Shown here piece after piece: positions 40,631 to 48,633 of a stretch of 64,000 bases of DNA; within the stretch, counting starts at the first letter, position 1, and every line of letters begins with the position of its first letter. The notes beneath the pieces were generated by a model, which was given only the letters and a program-made list of their open reading frames with translations, made no database searches and had not been told where the DNA came from. Position numbers and translations under genes: made by a program. The DNA is from Nocardioides albertanoniae (GTDB taxonomy: Bacteria > Actinomycetota > Actinomycetes > Propionibacteriales > Nocardioidaceae). The stretch lies in contig NZ_VFOV01000001.1 of assembly GCF_006716315.1 (NCBI RefSeq), positions 478,501 through 542,500 of the forward strand. Direction: 5' to 3'.

Positions 40631-41779
40631 TCAGGTCGTGTAGTCGGCGTTGATGCGGATGTAGCCGTCGGTGAGGTCGCAGCCGTAGACCGTGAACTCG
40701 CCCGAGGAGATCCCGAGGTCCACCTCGATCGAGACCTCGTCACCAGAGAGATAAGTCGACAAATCGGCCAGCAGCTCGGGGGAGACCTGCACGGGGTAGG
40801 TCTCGGTGCCGCCGAAGGCGATGCGTACGTGCTCGGGGGAGACGTCGGTCTCGTCGTGGAGCTTGCCGAGGGCCATCGCGACCCGGCCCCAGTTGGGGTC
40901 GGCGCCGTGGACGGCGGTCTTGACCAGTGGCGAGTTGACGATGGCCTTGCCGACCCGCTTGGCCTGGGCGTCGTCGCGGGCTCCGGCGACCGAGACCGTG
41001 ATCAGCTTGGAGGCGCCCTCGCCGTCGGAGGCGATCTTCTTCACCAGTGCCAGCGCGGCGTCGTAGAGCGCCTCCTCGAGCTGGCCGAGGTCGACCGACC
41101 CCGCGGTCCCGGAGGCGAAGATCGCCGCGGTGTCGGACGTCGAGGTGTCGGTGTCGATCGAGACCGCGTTGTAGGTGCGGTCGACGACCCGGCGGAAGAG
41201 CGCGTCGAGGTCGGCGGCGGGCACCGCGGCGTCGGTGAAGAAGTAGGTCAGCATCGTGGCCATGTCGGGCTCGAGCATCCCGACGCCCTTGGCGACACCG
41301 GTGATCGTGGCCCCGCCGACCGTGCGGGTCTCGATCTTGGCGACCGTGTCGGTCGTCATGATCGCGGCCGCGATGGCGTCGAAGTCGGCCGCGCCGGCGC
41401 TACCGCCGAGCTTCTCGAGCGCGGGCGTGAGCACATCCATCGGATACTGCACGCCGATCACGCCCGTCGACGCGACCAGCAGCTCCTCGGGGCGCACCCC
41501 GACGACCTCCGCCGCCAGGCGGCGCACCTCGAGGGCGTTGGCGTGCCCTGCCTCGCCGGTGGCGACGTTGGCGTTCTTGGAGATGGTGACCATGCCCCGG
41601 AACGCGGAGACGTCCTCGGCCCGGCTGACCAGCACCGACGCACCGGCGAATCGGGATCGGGTGAAGACCGCTGCGCTCGTCACGGCTCCCGAGGGGGCAG
41701 CGACGACGGCGAAGTCGTCAGCACCCTCCTTGAGGCCGAGGTTGGCGGTGACTCCGACGAATCCAGCGGGCTGAGACAT
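40631..41779 (-). CDS. ArgJ/OAT2-like ornithine (glutamate) N-acetyltransferase
   Basis: A 382-residue member of the N-terminal-nucleophile ArgJ family, which moves acetyl groups between N-acetylornithine and glutamate. The autocleavage site is in KGVGMLEPDMATML, between Ala and Thr. Segments FTRSRFAGASVLVSRA, STGVIGVQYPM, DTDTSTSDT and the C-terminus YGCDLTDGYIRINADYTT resemble OAT2 (ORF6) of the Streptomyces clavuligerus clavulanic-acid cluster more than canonical ArgJ, as far as can be recalled. No other arginine genes are adjacent. TAGAAT (41786-41791) ends six bases before the ATG, giving a leaderless promoter. Confidence 0.88.
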   Translation of the reverse strand: MSQPAGFVGVTANLGLKEGADDFAVVAAPSGAVTSAAVFTRSRFAGASVLVSRAEDVSAFRGMVTISKNANVATGEAGHANALEVRRLAAEVVGVRPEELLVASTGVIGVQYPMDVLTPALEKLGGSAGAADFDAIAAAIMTTDTVAKIETRTVGGATITGVAKGVGMLEPDMATMLTYFFTDAAVPAADLDALFRRVVDRTYNAVSIDTDTSTSDTAAIFASGTAGSVDLGQLEEALYDAALALVKKIASDGEGASKLITVSVAGARDDAQAKRVGKAIVNSPLVKTAVHGADPNWGRVAMALGKLHDETDVSPEHVRIAFGGTETYPVQVSPELLADLSTYLSGDEVSIEVDLGISSGEFTVYGCDLTDGYIRINADYTT

Positions 41780-41817
41780 AGCCGGATTCTATGCGGGTCG
41801 GGCGCTCGGACCGACGT

Positions 41818-41943
41818 CGTCTCGCACGCTCGACGGTCTACATGGCGAGACGGCGCGCGTCACTGGACGGGCACTTCATGGACTTGGTGGGTGTTTCAGT
41901 GCCCGTCATGTCCAGGGATACCCGGTCGACCGGGTATCCCTGG
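41818..41943. repeat. Three successive inverted repeats upstream of argJ-like gene
   Basis: GTCTCGC (41818-41824) pairs with GCGAGAC (41845-41851). GACGGGCACT (41866-41875) pairs with AGTGCCCGTC (41898-41907), perfect 10-bp arms. CCAGGGATACCCGGTC (41912-41927) and GACCGGGTATCCCTGG (41928-41943) make a perfect 32-bp palindrome. They fill the gap between the small membrane protein gene and the promoter of the argJ-like gene, both minus strand, and probably end the upstream transcript. Confidence 0.75.
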
Positions 41944-41949
41944 GGCCGG

Positions 41950-42411
41950 CTACGCCCGCAACCACGCGAACGCGGCAGCCTCGAGGATCATCCACGAGCG
42001 AAGCACCCGCCCGACGAAGGTGATCGCGACGAAGAGCATCAGGTTGGCCTTGAGGGTGCCGTAGACCACCGCGAGGATCGCGAGCGGAGGCAGGCCGCTG
42101 AGGGCGGCGACCGCGAGCAGTCCGCCGGCGTAGGCGGGTCGGCCCTGCGTACGCCGCTCCCACTTCTCCATCCGCAGCTTCCACTTCTCGCAGTCCATCT
42201 TCTTGCGCACGAAGGGGAGGGCGGTGGTGCCGTGGCCCGCGTAGTACCAGACCACCTTGGAGGTGGTCTGCCCGACGCCGGCCACCAGAGCGAGCACCAG
42301 GGCGGAGAAGGTCAGGTTGGAGGCGGCCACCGCGAGATAGGTCTCGAAGTTGATGACCGGAAAGAGGCCTCCGGTGAAGGAGGCGGCGAACGTCCCGAGA
42401 ATGAGGTCCAT
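41950..42411 (-). CDS. Small membrane protein, YqaA/VTT-like
   Basis: A 153-residue integral membrane protein with about four hydrophobic segments: FTGGLFPVINFETYLAVAAS, ALVLALVAGVGQTTSKVVWYYAGHG, AGGLLAVAALSGLPPLAILAVVYGTL and LFVAITFVGRVLRSWMILE. The G-x-x-x-G-rich helix and the central basic loop (RKKMDCEKWKLRMEKWERR) fit the YqaA/SNARE-associated (VTT) family of unknown function. The ribosome site is weak. It lies downstream of the ArsR gene on the same strand, with 155 bases between. Confidence 0.75.
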   Translation of the reverse strand: MDLILGTFAASFTGGLFPVINFETYLAVAASNLTFSALVLALVAGVGQTTSKVVWYYAGHGTTALPFVRKKMDCEKWKLRMEKWERRTQGRPAYAGGLLAVAALSGLPPLAILAVVYGTLKANLMLFVAITFVGRVLRSWMILEAAAFAWLRA

Positions 42412-42566
42412 CAGCCGATCACTCGGTCTGAAATGGGCGCAATGGGGGTGTGTTGGGGGATCACCCGCGAAATCCTAGATGTAATACGGGTCACGACGCG
42501 AGATGGGCCGAGATCCAGGCGTGGCATCCAGATGGCGGAACGTCGTGAGAAATGAGTCGAATATCA
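42412..42566. other. Intergenic gap between ArsR and YqaA-like genes
   Basis: These 155 bases are relatively AT-rich near 42465-42500 and 42550-42570 and probably hold the promoter of the small membrane protein gene (minus strand). No firm -35/-10 pair or operator was identified. Confidence 0.3.
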
Positions 42567-42902
42567 CTAAACCCCGGAGCGGAGCTCGGCGAGCAGCTCC
42601 TCGGAGGTGTGCAGCTTTGCGGCCAGGATCGAGCGGCCGTCGGCGAGCAGATCGGCCACGGCCGGCGTGCTCAGCGAGTAGAAGACCATCGAGCCTTCAC
42701 GGGCGGACGTGACCAGGCCGGAACGGCGCAGCACCGCGAGCTGCTGGGAAAGGTTGGAGGCTTCCAGGTCGAGCTCGTTGAGCAGGTCACGCACGGGCAT
42801 CGGGCCGTCCTGAAGAAGCTCGAGAACCCGGATCCGGGTGGGGTGACCGAGCGTACGGAACAGCTCGGCCTTAGCCTCATAGAGCGGCATACTGCCGGGC
42901 AT
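42567..42902 (-). CDS. ArsR-family transcriptional regulator
   Basis: A 111-residue winged-helix repressor of the ArsR/SmtB family. The fold is clear: YEAKAELFRTLGHPTRIRVLELLQDGPMPVRDLLNELDLEASNLSQQLAVLRRSGLVTSAREGSMVFYSL. There are no cysteines, so it is not a thiolate arsenic or cadmium sensor; the trigger is unknown. ATG 42902 (MPGSMPLYEAK) is chosen with GGGGGT upstream; ATG 42890 is possible. It is divergent from pckG across 153 bases and may regulate itself or neighbours. Confidence 0.88.
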   Translation of the reverse strand: MPGSMPLYEAKAELFRTLGHPTRIRVLELLQDGPMPVRDLLNELDLEASNLSQQLAVLRRSGLVTSAREGSMVFYSLSTPAVADLLADGRSILAAKLHTSEELLAELRSGV

Positions 42903-42992
42903 CGGACCCCCAATCGGAACATCGCGGGCGCTTGGATCGATCAATTGTCCAGGCCGGTGATCAATGAATCAGTCTGGTGCACGGTACCCCAG

Positions 42993-43008
42993 TTGAAGGG
43001 TTCTTCAA
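42993..43008. promoter_or_regulatory. Dyad in the arsR-pckG promoter region
   Basis: TTGAAG (42993-42998), GGTT, CTTCAA (43003-43008) is a perfect 6-bp dyad 48 bases before the pckG start. The word TTGAAGGGT recurs at 43041-43049, where it also provides the pckG ribosome site. Candidate operator for a gluconeogenic regulator or for the ArsR protein. Confidence 0.35.
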
Positions 43009-43055
43009 GTCGGGTAACGTGCCTGCAATCGGCGAAACTTTTGAAGGGTGTCGGA

Positions 43056-44897
43056 ATGGTTGACGTTGAGAAGGTCCTCGATGAGGCGGGGCTGACGAAT
43101 CCCCATGTGCGTGACTATGTCGCGTACTGGGCAGGGGTGACCGGAGCCGAGCGCGTCGAGGTTGTCAGCGCGACCGACGACGAGCGGCTGCTCAAGGAGT
43201 CGCTGGAGGCCGGTGAGCTTCTCCCCGTCACGGGTGGTCGCTACTACAGCCGTTCCTACAGCAAGGACACCGCGCGCTCCGAGGAGCGCACCGTGGTCGC
43301 CACCTCCAACCCGGAGGACAAGGGCGTCTACAACAACTGGAAGCCCGCCGAGGAGACCGTCAAGACGCTCACCGAGCGCATGACCGGCGCCTCGAAGGGC
43401 AAGACGATGTACGTCATCCCCTACCTGATGGCTCCGGTCGGCTCGCCCCTGGAGACCTACGCCGCGGGCGTCGAGCTCACCGACAGCCGCCCTGTCGTGC
43501 AGCAGATGATCCGGATGGCGCGCGTCGGCATCGACTACATCAACAACCTCGCAGACCCGAGCTCCTTCGTCCGTGCGGTGCACGTGACCGGCGACCTGCC
43601 CAACCTCGGCCAGGGCACCGACAAGGACCAGCGTCTCTTCGCGACGGTCGCCGACCAGCGTACGATCCTTCACTTCGGCTCCTCCTACGGCGGCAACGCG
43701 CTGCTGGGCAAGATCGCCCACGGCCTGCGCCAGGCCTGCTACGACGGCCGCGCCTCCGGCAAGTTCCTCGCCGAGCAGTTCCTGCTCCTGAACATCAAGG
43801 ACAAGGAGACCGGCGAGGACTTCCACGTCGTCGGTGGCTTCCCTTCCGCCTCCGGCAAGACCAACCTCTCGATGACCTTCACCCCGGACGCGCTCGGCGA
43901 CCGGTACGAGGTCAGCTTCTACGGTGACGACATCGCCTGGATCTGGGTGGGCGAGGACGGCAAGCTCTACGCCTTCAACCCGGAGAACGGTGTCTTCGGT
44001 GTCGCCAAGGACACCAACGAGGGCTCCAACCCCGGCGCCATCAAGGGCATCGAAGAGGGCTCCGGCGCGATCTTCACCAACGTCGCCTACAACGAGAAGA
44101 CCCAGGAAGTCTGGTGGGAGGGTAAGACCAAGCACCACCCCGACGACCTCGACGGCTGGATCGACTGGAAGGGCGAGAAGATCGCCAACCGGATCGCCGA
44201 CGAGCTGGGCGACCCGTGGGCGCACCCCAACTCCCGCTTCACGATCCCGATCTCGCGCGTGCCCAACGCTGCTGCCGACTACAACGAGCCGGCGGGCGTG
44301 CCGGTCGACGCGATCATCTTCGGCGGGCGCACCCGTGACCGCGAGCCGCTGATCCGCGCGATCGGCGACGTCGCCGAGGGCGTCTACGACGGCCTGACGC
44401 TGGGCGCGGAGGCGACCTTCGCCGCCGAGGGCGTCGAGGGTCAGCTCCGTTACGACCCGATGTCGATGCGTCCGTTCCTGGCCTACGAGGAGGGCGACTA
44501 CGCCCGCCACTGGCTGAAGATCATCGGTGAGGCCACCGACAAGCCGGCCTTCGCTCACGTCAACTGGTTCCAGCGCGACCCGGAGGACGGTCACTTCCTG
44601 TGGCCCGGATTCCGCGAGAACGTGCGGGCGCTGCTGTGGCTGAAGGCGTTCCAGAAGGGTGAGGTCAAGGGCCGGGAGACCGCTGTCGGCGTGATCCCGA
44701 CCCAGGAGGAGCTCGACCTGCGCGGTCTCGACCTGCCGCAGGAAGACCTCGACCGCATCCTCAACATCGATGTCGAGCGTTGGAAGCAGGAGATGGGCTT
44801 CCGCGAGGAGCACCTCAACCAGTTCAACCTGCCCGAGGAGATCTGGGAGGCGCACAAGCGCGTCGCGGCTGCCATCGACGAGGCTGCCCAGGGCTGA
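43056..44897 (+). CDS. pckG: Phosphoenolpyruvate carboxykinase (GTP)
   Basis: PckG converts oxaloacetate and GTP to phosphoenolpyruvate, the entry to gluconeogenesis. The 613-residue protein has GSSYGGNALLGKI, the P-loop GFPSASGKTNL, metal-site GDDIAWIW, NPENGVFGVA and FGGRTRDREP. In most GTP-type enzymes the P-loop reads PSACGKTN with a reactive Cys; here that Cys is Ser. ATG 43056 has GAAGGGTG upstream and a family-like N-terminus (MVDVEKVLDEAGL). Length is normal. It stands alone, ended by a strong terminator. It is divergent from the ArsR gene. Confidence 0.96.
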   Translation: MVDVEKVLDEAGLTNPHVRDYVAYWAGVTGAERVEVVSATDDERLLKESLEAGELLPVTGGRYYSRSYSKDTARSEERTVVATSNPEDKGVYNNWKPAEETVKTLTERMTGASKGKTMYVIPYLMAPVGSPLETYAAGVELTDSRPVVQQMIRMARVGIDYINNLADPSSFVRAVHVTGDLPNLGQGTDKDQRLFATVADQRTILHFGSSYGGNALLGKIAHGLRQACYDGRASGKFLAEQFLLLNIKDKETGEDFHVVGGFPSASGKTNLSMTFTPDALGDRYEVSFYGDDIAWIWVGEDGKLYAFNPENGVFGVAKDTNEGSNPGAIKGIEEGSGAIFTNVAYNEKTQEVWWEGKTKHHPDDLDGWIDWKGEKIANRIADELGDPWAHPNSRFTIPISRVPNAAADYNEPAGVPVDAIIFGGRTRDREPLIRAIGDVAEGVYDGLTLGAEATFAAEGVEGQLRYDPMSMRPFLAYEEGDYARHWLKIIGEATDKPAFAHVNWFQRDPEDGHFLWPGFRENVRALLWLKAFQKGEVKGRETAVGVIPTQEELDLRGLDLPQEDLDRILNIDVERWKQEMGFREEHLNQFNLPEEIWEAHKRVAAAIDEAAQG

Positions 44898-44913
44898 GGC
44901 TTCACATCAAGGG

Positions 44914-44957
44914 GGCGGCGTACGGAGGATTTCCGTACGCCGCCTTCTTCTGTTTCT
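44914..44957 (+). terminator. Rho-independent terminator of pckG
   Basis: GGCGGCGTACGGA (44914-44926) and TCCGTACGCCGCC (44932-44944) make a perfect 13-bp stem with a 5-base loop, followed by TTCTTCTGTTTCT. It is 16 bases after the pckG stop. Stem and T-rich tail are a strong classical terminator. Confidence 0.9.
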
Positions 44958-45061
44958 GTCTGCGTCTGTTTGCAACGGGAAGATGAACTTTGCCGACATC
45001 CGGACCAGATGCCCGGTCGGACATTTACGCAGCCCGACGTCCCCACCTAAGGTTCCTGCCC

Positions 45062-45436
45062 GTGACGATCCCCCTCAGCCAGCCGCTCCGTGCGGCCTCG
45101 ATCACCGAGGCGTACTCGCGGTTCTGGAAGAAGTACGCGACATTCTCGGGTCGCGCCAGCCGCACCGAGCTGCTCTGGCCGATGCTCGTGAACCTGCTGA
45201 TGCTCATCGTCGCCGTGCTGGCGCGCAACGAGGTCGTCAGCATCGTGGTCGGTCTCTACGCGCTGGTGGTGTTCGTGCCGTCCATCGCGGTCGGCGCGCG
45301 GCGCCTCCACGACTGCAACCGCTCCGGGTGGTGGCAGCTCGTCCTGGTCGTACCGGTGATCGGTGACATCGTGCTCGCCGTGCTGTGGTTGACGTTCCCC
45401 AGCCCCGAGGGCGTCAAGTACGACCTGGCCGCATGA
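45062..45436 (+). CDS. DUF805 membrane protein
   Basis: A 124-residue membrane protein of the DUF805 family, function unknown. It shows FWKKYATFSGRASRTELLWPML and the characteristic ARRLHDCNRSGWWQL, with about four hydrophobic helices. The GTG at 45062 is taken because TAAGGT (45048-45053) ends eight bases before it, fitting a leaderless transcript, and the conserved sequence starts soon after; a further upstream start at 44990 is not supported. It follows the pckG terminator. Confidence 0.85.
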   Translation: MTIPLSQPLRAASITEAYSRFWKKYATFSGRASRTELLWPMLVNLLMLIVAVLARNEVVSIVVGLYALVVFVPSIAVGARRLHDCNRSGWWQLVLVVPVIGDIVLAVLWLTFPSPEGVKYDLAA

Positions 45437-45519
45437 TTCGCCGCAAGATTCCCCAAGTTGTTCTCGGGGTTGTCCCCGAATGGCAGGCTGTTCCTATGAA
45501 GTCCCTCGCAGGAGCTGCC

Positions 45520-45993
45520 ATGAAGCGGCTCGCCTACGAGACGCTCGGCTGGCTCCTCGTGGTCGCCGGGATCGCAGCCATGGTCCTTCCGGGCCCTGGT
45601 CTGCTGATGCTCTTCGCCGGCCTCGCGGTCCTGTCGCGGCAGTACGCCTGGGCCCGTCGCTTCGTCGAGCCGGTCCGCCTTCGTGCCCTCCGCGGGGCAG
45701 CAGAGGGCGTCGAGACCTGGCCGCGGATCGTCCTGTCCACCCTCGGCTCGCTCTCCATCGGCGCCGTCGGCATCGTCTTCCTGATCAACCCGCCCGCGCC
45801 CCACTGGTGGCCCCTCGAAGCCTCCTTCTGGCTCCTCGGCGGCGAATGGACCGGCATCACCCTCATCGGCTCCTGTGTCATCGCCCTCGCCGTCCTGGGC
45901 TACTCCTACAAGCACTTCCACGGCCACCCCGCCGCCCGCCACCAGCTCGACGAAGACATCCAGCACACGGGTGAGATGAACAAGGTCGCCTGA
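45520..45993 (+). CDS. PGPGW-motif membrane protein
   Basis: A 157-residue membrane protein with three to four hydrophobic segments and the signature VLPGPGLLMLFAGLAVLSRQYAWARR, which matches the PGPGW/TIGR02611 family of unknown function. A His-rich segment (YKHFHGHPAARH) lies near the C-terminus. ATG 45520 is preferred because AGGAG sits six bases upstream; ATG 45496 is an alternative without a clear ribosome site. It is 83 bases after the DUF805 stop and converges with the helical-protein operon. Confidence 0.75.
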   Translation: MKRLAYETLGWLLVVAGIAAMVLPGPGLLMLFAGLAVLSRQYAWARRFVEPVRLRALRGAAEGVETWPRIVLSTLGSLSIGAVGIVFLINPPAPHWWPLEASFWLLGGEWTGITLIGSCVIALAVLGYSYKHFHGHPAARHQLDEDIQHTGEMNKVA

Positions 45994-46001
45994 GGGTCGG
46001 T

Positions 46002-47396
46002 CTACGAGCCGCGGGTCTGGCTCTTGCCGTCGCCGGAACCGTCCCCTTGCGGCGGGTCCGGGACCCATCCTCGGGACGCGTTGGGGTCCAAGACGTCGCT
46101 GGCGGTCTCGGTCCAGTCGTCGGTGTAGTCGGCCTGCCAGTCCTGGTCCTGGCCGTTCTGCCGGCTGTCCTTCTTCCGTCCGCCGCGGCCCGCGCCGGCT
46201 CCGGCGCCACCGCGTCCGGCACGGCTGCCGGCGCCGGTCGCGCCGCGACTGCCTGCTCCTGCGCCACGTGCGCCGGTTCCGCGAGCGCCCGCCCCGGCGC
46301 CCCTGGCGCCAGCACCTGCAGCGCGGCTCGCAGCGCCGCTCGCTCGGGCGCCAGCGGCTCCGGCCTTGGCACTCGCCGACCTCGCAGCCGCTGACCTCTG
46401 GGCACCGCCGGCCGTGGCAGCCTTGGCGGTTCCACCGGCAGCGAACTTGCTGGCGAGCGCCTTCGCGACACCGGCGCCGAGGAGGGCCCCGCCGCCACCG
46501 ACCGCGAGCGCCGTCATTCCTCCGGTGCCACCCGCGAGCGGCGCCAGACCATCAGCCGTCTCGACCATCGCGTACGACGTAGCCGGCGCCGCCGACCCAT
46601 CGGCGTTGACCCACTGGTTGCCGTTCCACTCAGGCTTGTTCTCCGCCTCGTACGCCTCGATGTTCGCCTTCTCCTGCGCGATCAGCTCGTGGCCCACGCC
46701 GCCGGGGTAGAGCGTGCCGGAGTTGTAGCCCGCCATCCGGGCTCGGGCTGCTTGGACGTCGCTGTAGGAGCCCGGGGATGAGGGAGGTTGCGGGGCAGGA
46801 TCGTTGGGGGAGCCGGGCTCGTCGGTGAGTGCGCGTACTGGAGGCTGCGAGGTGTAGTTCTGCTCGTCGACCTGCTGGATCTGTTTGGCGGCAGCGGCCT
46901 CTGCTTCGGCGATGGAAGCCTGCTGAGCGTTGTATGCCGCCCGATCGGCCTTGAGCGCCTTCTGATTCTCGACACCTTGAGCAGCGTCGACTCCAACACC
47001 GGATGCGGCGTACTTGTCAGATGACGGGTCGGGAGCCGAGAGTGCAGTGAACGAGAGACTTTGCTCAATCCTCTTGTGGGTTTCCTGCGCTCGCGTGGTC
47101 TCGGAGCGCGCCTCGCGCAGGGCAACGATGGCAGCGTCGAGCTGTTCAGCTTTGTTTGTCAGTTTCTCCGCTGCCGTTCGGAACGCATGCTGCGCAGCTT
47201 GAGCTGTGGCGGAGGTTTCGGGGAAGGCCTCCGTGACCCGCTTCGCGGCGAGGTCCAGGTCGGTGGCGAGGTCAGTGAACGCCTCTTGTGTTTGCGCCCA
47301 GTCGGTCAACCGATCCTCGACGTCCTGAGGGCTGGCTTTCGCGACGTACTGCCCGAGCAAGATCACCATCTGGCCCCTGGGTCCCACCGCGCTCAC
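46002..47396 (-). CDS. Helical Ala/Gly-rich protein, possibly type VII secretion related
   Basis: A 464-residue protein of unknown function. Residues about 20-170 are helical and Ala/Gln-rich (LTDWAQTQEAFTDLATDLDLAAKRV, ATAQAAQHAFRTAAEKLTNKAEQL), like WXG100/PPE-type substrates. A Pro-rich linker follows, then YNSGTLYPGGVGHELIAQEKANIEAYE, a Gly/Ala hydrophobic stretch (about 295-325) and a long Ala/Gly/Arg/Ser low-complexity tail with an acidic end. The start overlaps the stop of the next gene on the same strand. The N-terminal half has lower GC than the surrounding genes. The type VII relation is a guess from helical composition and pairing; no secretion gene is nearby. Confidence 0.65.
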   Translation of the reverse strand: MSAVGPRGQMVILLGQYVAKASPQDVEDRLTDWAQTQEAFTDLATDLDLAAKRVTEAFPETSATAQAAQHAFRTAAEKLTNKAEQLDAAIVALREARSETTRAQETHKRIEQSLSFTALSAPDPSSDKYAASGVGVDAAQGVENQKALKADRAAYNAQQASIAEAEAAAAKQIQQVDEQNYTSQPPVRALTDEPGSPNDPAPQPPSSPGSYSDVQAARARMAGYNSGTLYPGGVGHELIAQEKANIEAYEAENKPEWNGNQWVNADGSAAPATSYAMVETADGLAPLAGGTGGMTALAVGGGGALLGAGVAKALASKFAAGGTAKAATAGGAQRSAAARSASAKAGAAGARASGAASRAAGAGARGAGAGARGTGARGAGAGSRGATGAGSRAGRGGAGAGAGRGGRKKDSRQNGQDQDWQADYTDDWTETASDVLDPNASRGWVPDPPQGDGSGDGKSQTRGS

Positions 47397-47860
47397 CCCT
47401 CAGTCTCGTTGTTCTGGCCGAACTTCCCTCGCGTCACAGCTTCCTCGACTGCGCCGAAATTCGGGAGGAACGGTGCGTCGATGTCCGGGAGGTTCAAACG
47501 AGCGTCCTTCATCAAGTTATCGAAGAACGGTTGACTAATAGTGCCGACGCCTTGGTTCATGAGGCGCTCTGCATCAGATGCGGCCTTTTCATCAGCGCCT
47601 TCGACGGCGCGTACGGCGTCGTCAAGCCCGTCGACGAAATTGACCAACGCCCTTGACGTCTCTGACAGTGTCGAGTTGATCCTGTCGGTCGCGACGTTCA
47701 TGAGACGCTCGAGGGCCTGTCCGGTCGCGCTGCCGCCCAAGCTGCCTGTCGCAGGCTTGTCGACGTGAACCTGGTCGATCTTGACGGTGTCGTCGATCAA
47801 GACCTCTTTGATCCTGTTGACGAGGGCCTTGTTGGCCCCCGTTGAGCGCGAGCCAGTCAT
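47393..47860 (-). CDS. Small helical protein paired with the 464-residue protein
   Basis: A 155-residue protein, predicted all-helical, beginning MTGSRSTGANKALVNRIKEVLIDDTVKIDQVHVDK and continuing with ATGQALERLMNVATDRINSTLSETSRALVNFVDGLDDAVRAVEGADEKAASDAERLMNQG, amphipathic coiled-coil-like sequence. No WXG motif was found. Its stop overlaps the start of the 464-residue protein (4 bases), so the two are made together and may form a complex, as EspC/WXG100 pairs do. Codon use is less GC-biased than neighbours, suggesting later acquisition. Function is unknown. Confidence 0.65.
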   Translation of the reverse strand: MTGSRSTGANKALVNRIKEVLIDDTVKIDQVHVDKPATGSLGGSATGQALERLMNVATDRINSTLSETSRALVNFVDGLDDAVRAVEGADEKAASDAERLMNQGVGTISQPFFDNLMKDARLNLPDIDAPFLPNFGAVEEAVTRGKFGQNNETEG

Positions 47861-47965
47861 CGGCGGCCTCCCGAGCGTGTTCGGATGTTGCTCTAAGTAA
47901 ACAGGAGGTGCGGTGGGGTGTCGACCGGACGAGAGTCGTTCCGTCGTACCTATACGCTCTGCAGC

Positions 47966-48565
47966 ATGAGTCGATCTCGGACGTCCCAGCTTCTCCAGTC
48001 GACCGTCGCCATCTGTGCAGTACTGGGTGCTGGTTTGACGGCGTGCGGTAGCGACGACGGTCCCTCCGGTAGCGAGCCGACCGAATCTACTTCGCGTTCG
48101 GCTGACCAGTCCGGCGCCCCCTCAACCGATCCGGCCGCTGATTGGCAGGTTGCTGAGATGGAAGGCGCACAGTTGAAGGCACCGGCCGACTGGGACGTGA
48201 GGATGGATGGGGCGACGTACGTCCTCAGCTCTCCGAAGGACAGTGCCGGTGCGTCGGTTGGCCGAGGGATCCTCGACGTTGCGCCCACGCTGGCGTTGGG
48301 CACGGACGACCTAGCCACGGAGGCCAAAGGGTCCGCCGGAGGGGGTTACAAGAAGGTCGAGCGCCTTGCAGACGAGAAGTTCGGCCGGACGCCGTTCTTT
48401 CATATCCGCGGAACTGGCGGATCGTTGACCTATGACCAGTACGGCGCCGTGGTCGGTGATGACCAAGTGACGATCACGTGGTCCTTCAACCCTGATCTGG
48501 CCAACCCAGAGCAGATCGACACGTGGATCAACCAGGTCATGCCCACGTTCAAGTTCACCGGCTGA
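47966..48565 (+). CDS. Secreted lipoprotein of unknown function
   Basis: A 199-residue predicted lipoprotein. The N-terminal signal peptide ends in the lipobox LTAC (Cys27), followed by a Ser/Thr/Pro-rich linker (GSDDGPSGSEPTESTSRS) and a compact domain (LKAPADWDVRMDGATYVLSSPKDS, AVVGDDQVTITWSFNPDLANPEQIDTWINQVMPTFKF) resembling PsbP/DUF-like actinobacterial lipoproteins that bind ligands. ATG 47966 follows TACGCT (47953-47958) by seven bases. It is divergent from the helical-protein pair, across 105 bases, and 68 bases upstream of recC. Confidence 0.82.
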   Translation: MSRSRTSQLLQSTVAICAVLGAGLTACGSDDGPSGSEPTESTSRSADQSGAPSTDPAADWQVAEMEGAQLKAPADWDVRMDGATYVLSSPKDSAGASVGRGILDVAPTLALGTDDLATEAKGSAGGGYKKVERLADEKFGRTPFFHIRGTGGSLTYDQYGAVVGDDQVTITWSFNPDLANPEQIDTWINQVMPTFKFTG

Positions 48566-48633
48566 CGTACGCCTCGGCGAGCGTCGCCGAGGGGTGCTGA
48601 TGAGTGTCGGCGGTGCCCGATAGGTTGCGGTCT

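Noticed and set aside
48604..48633. GTG at 48604 as the recC start
   Set aside because: TAGGTT at 48621-48626 is a good -10 box seven bases before GTG 48634, and the conserved sequence begins there, so the longer start is less likely.
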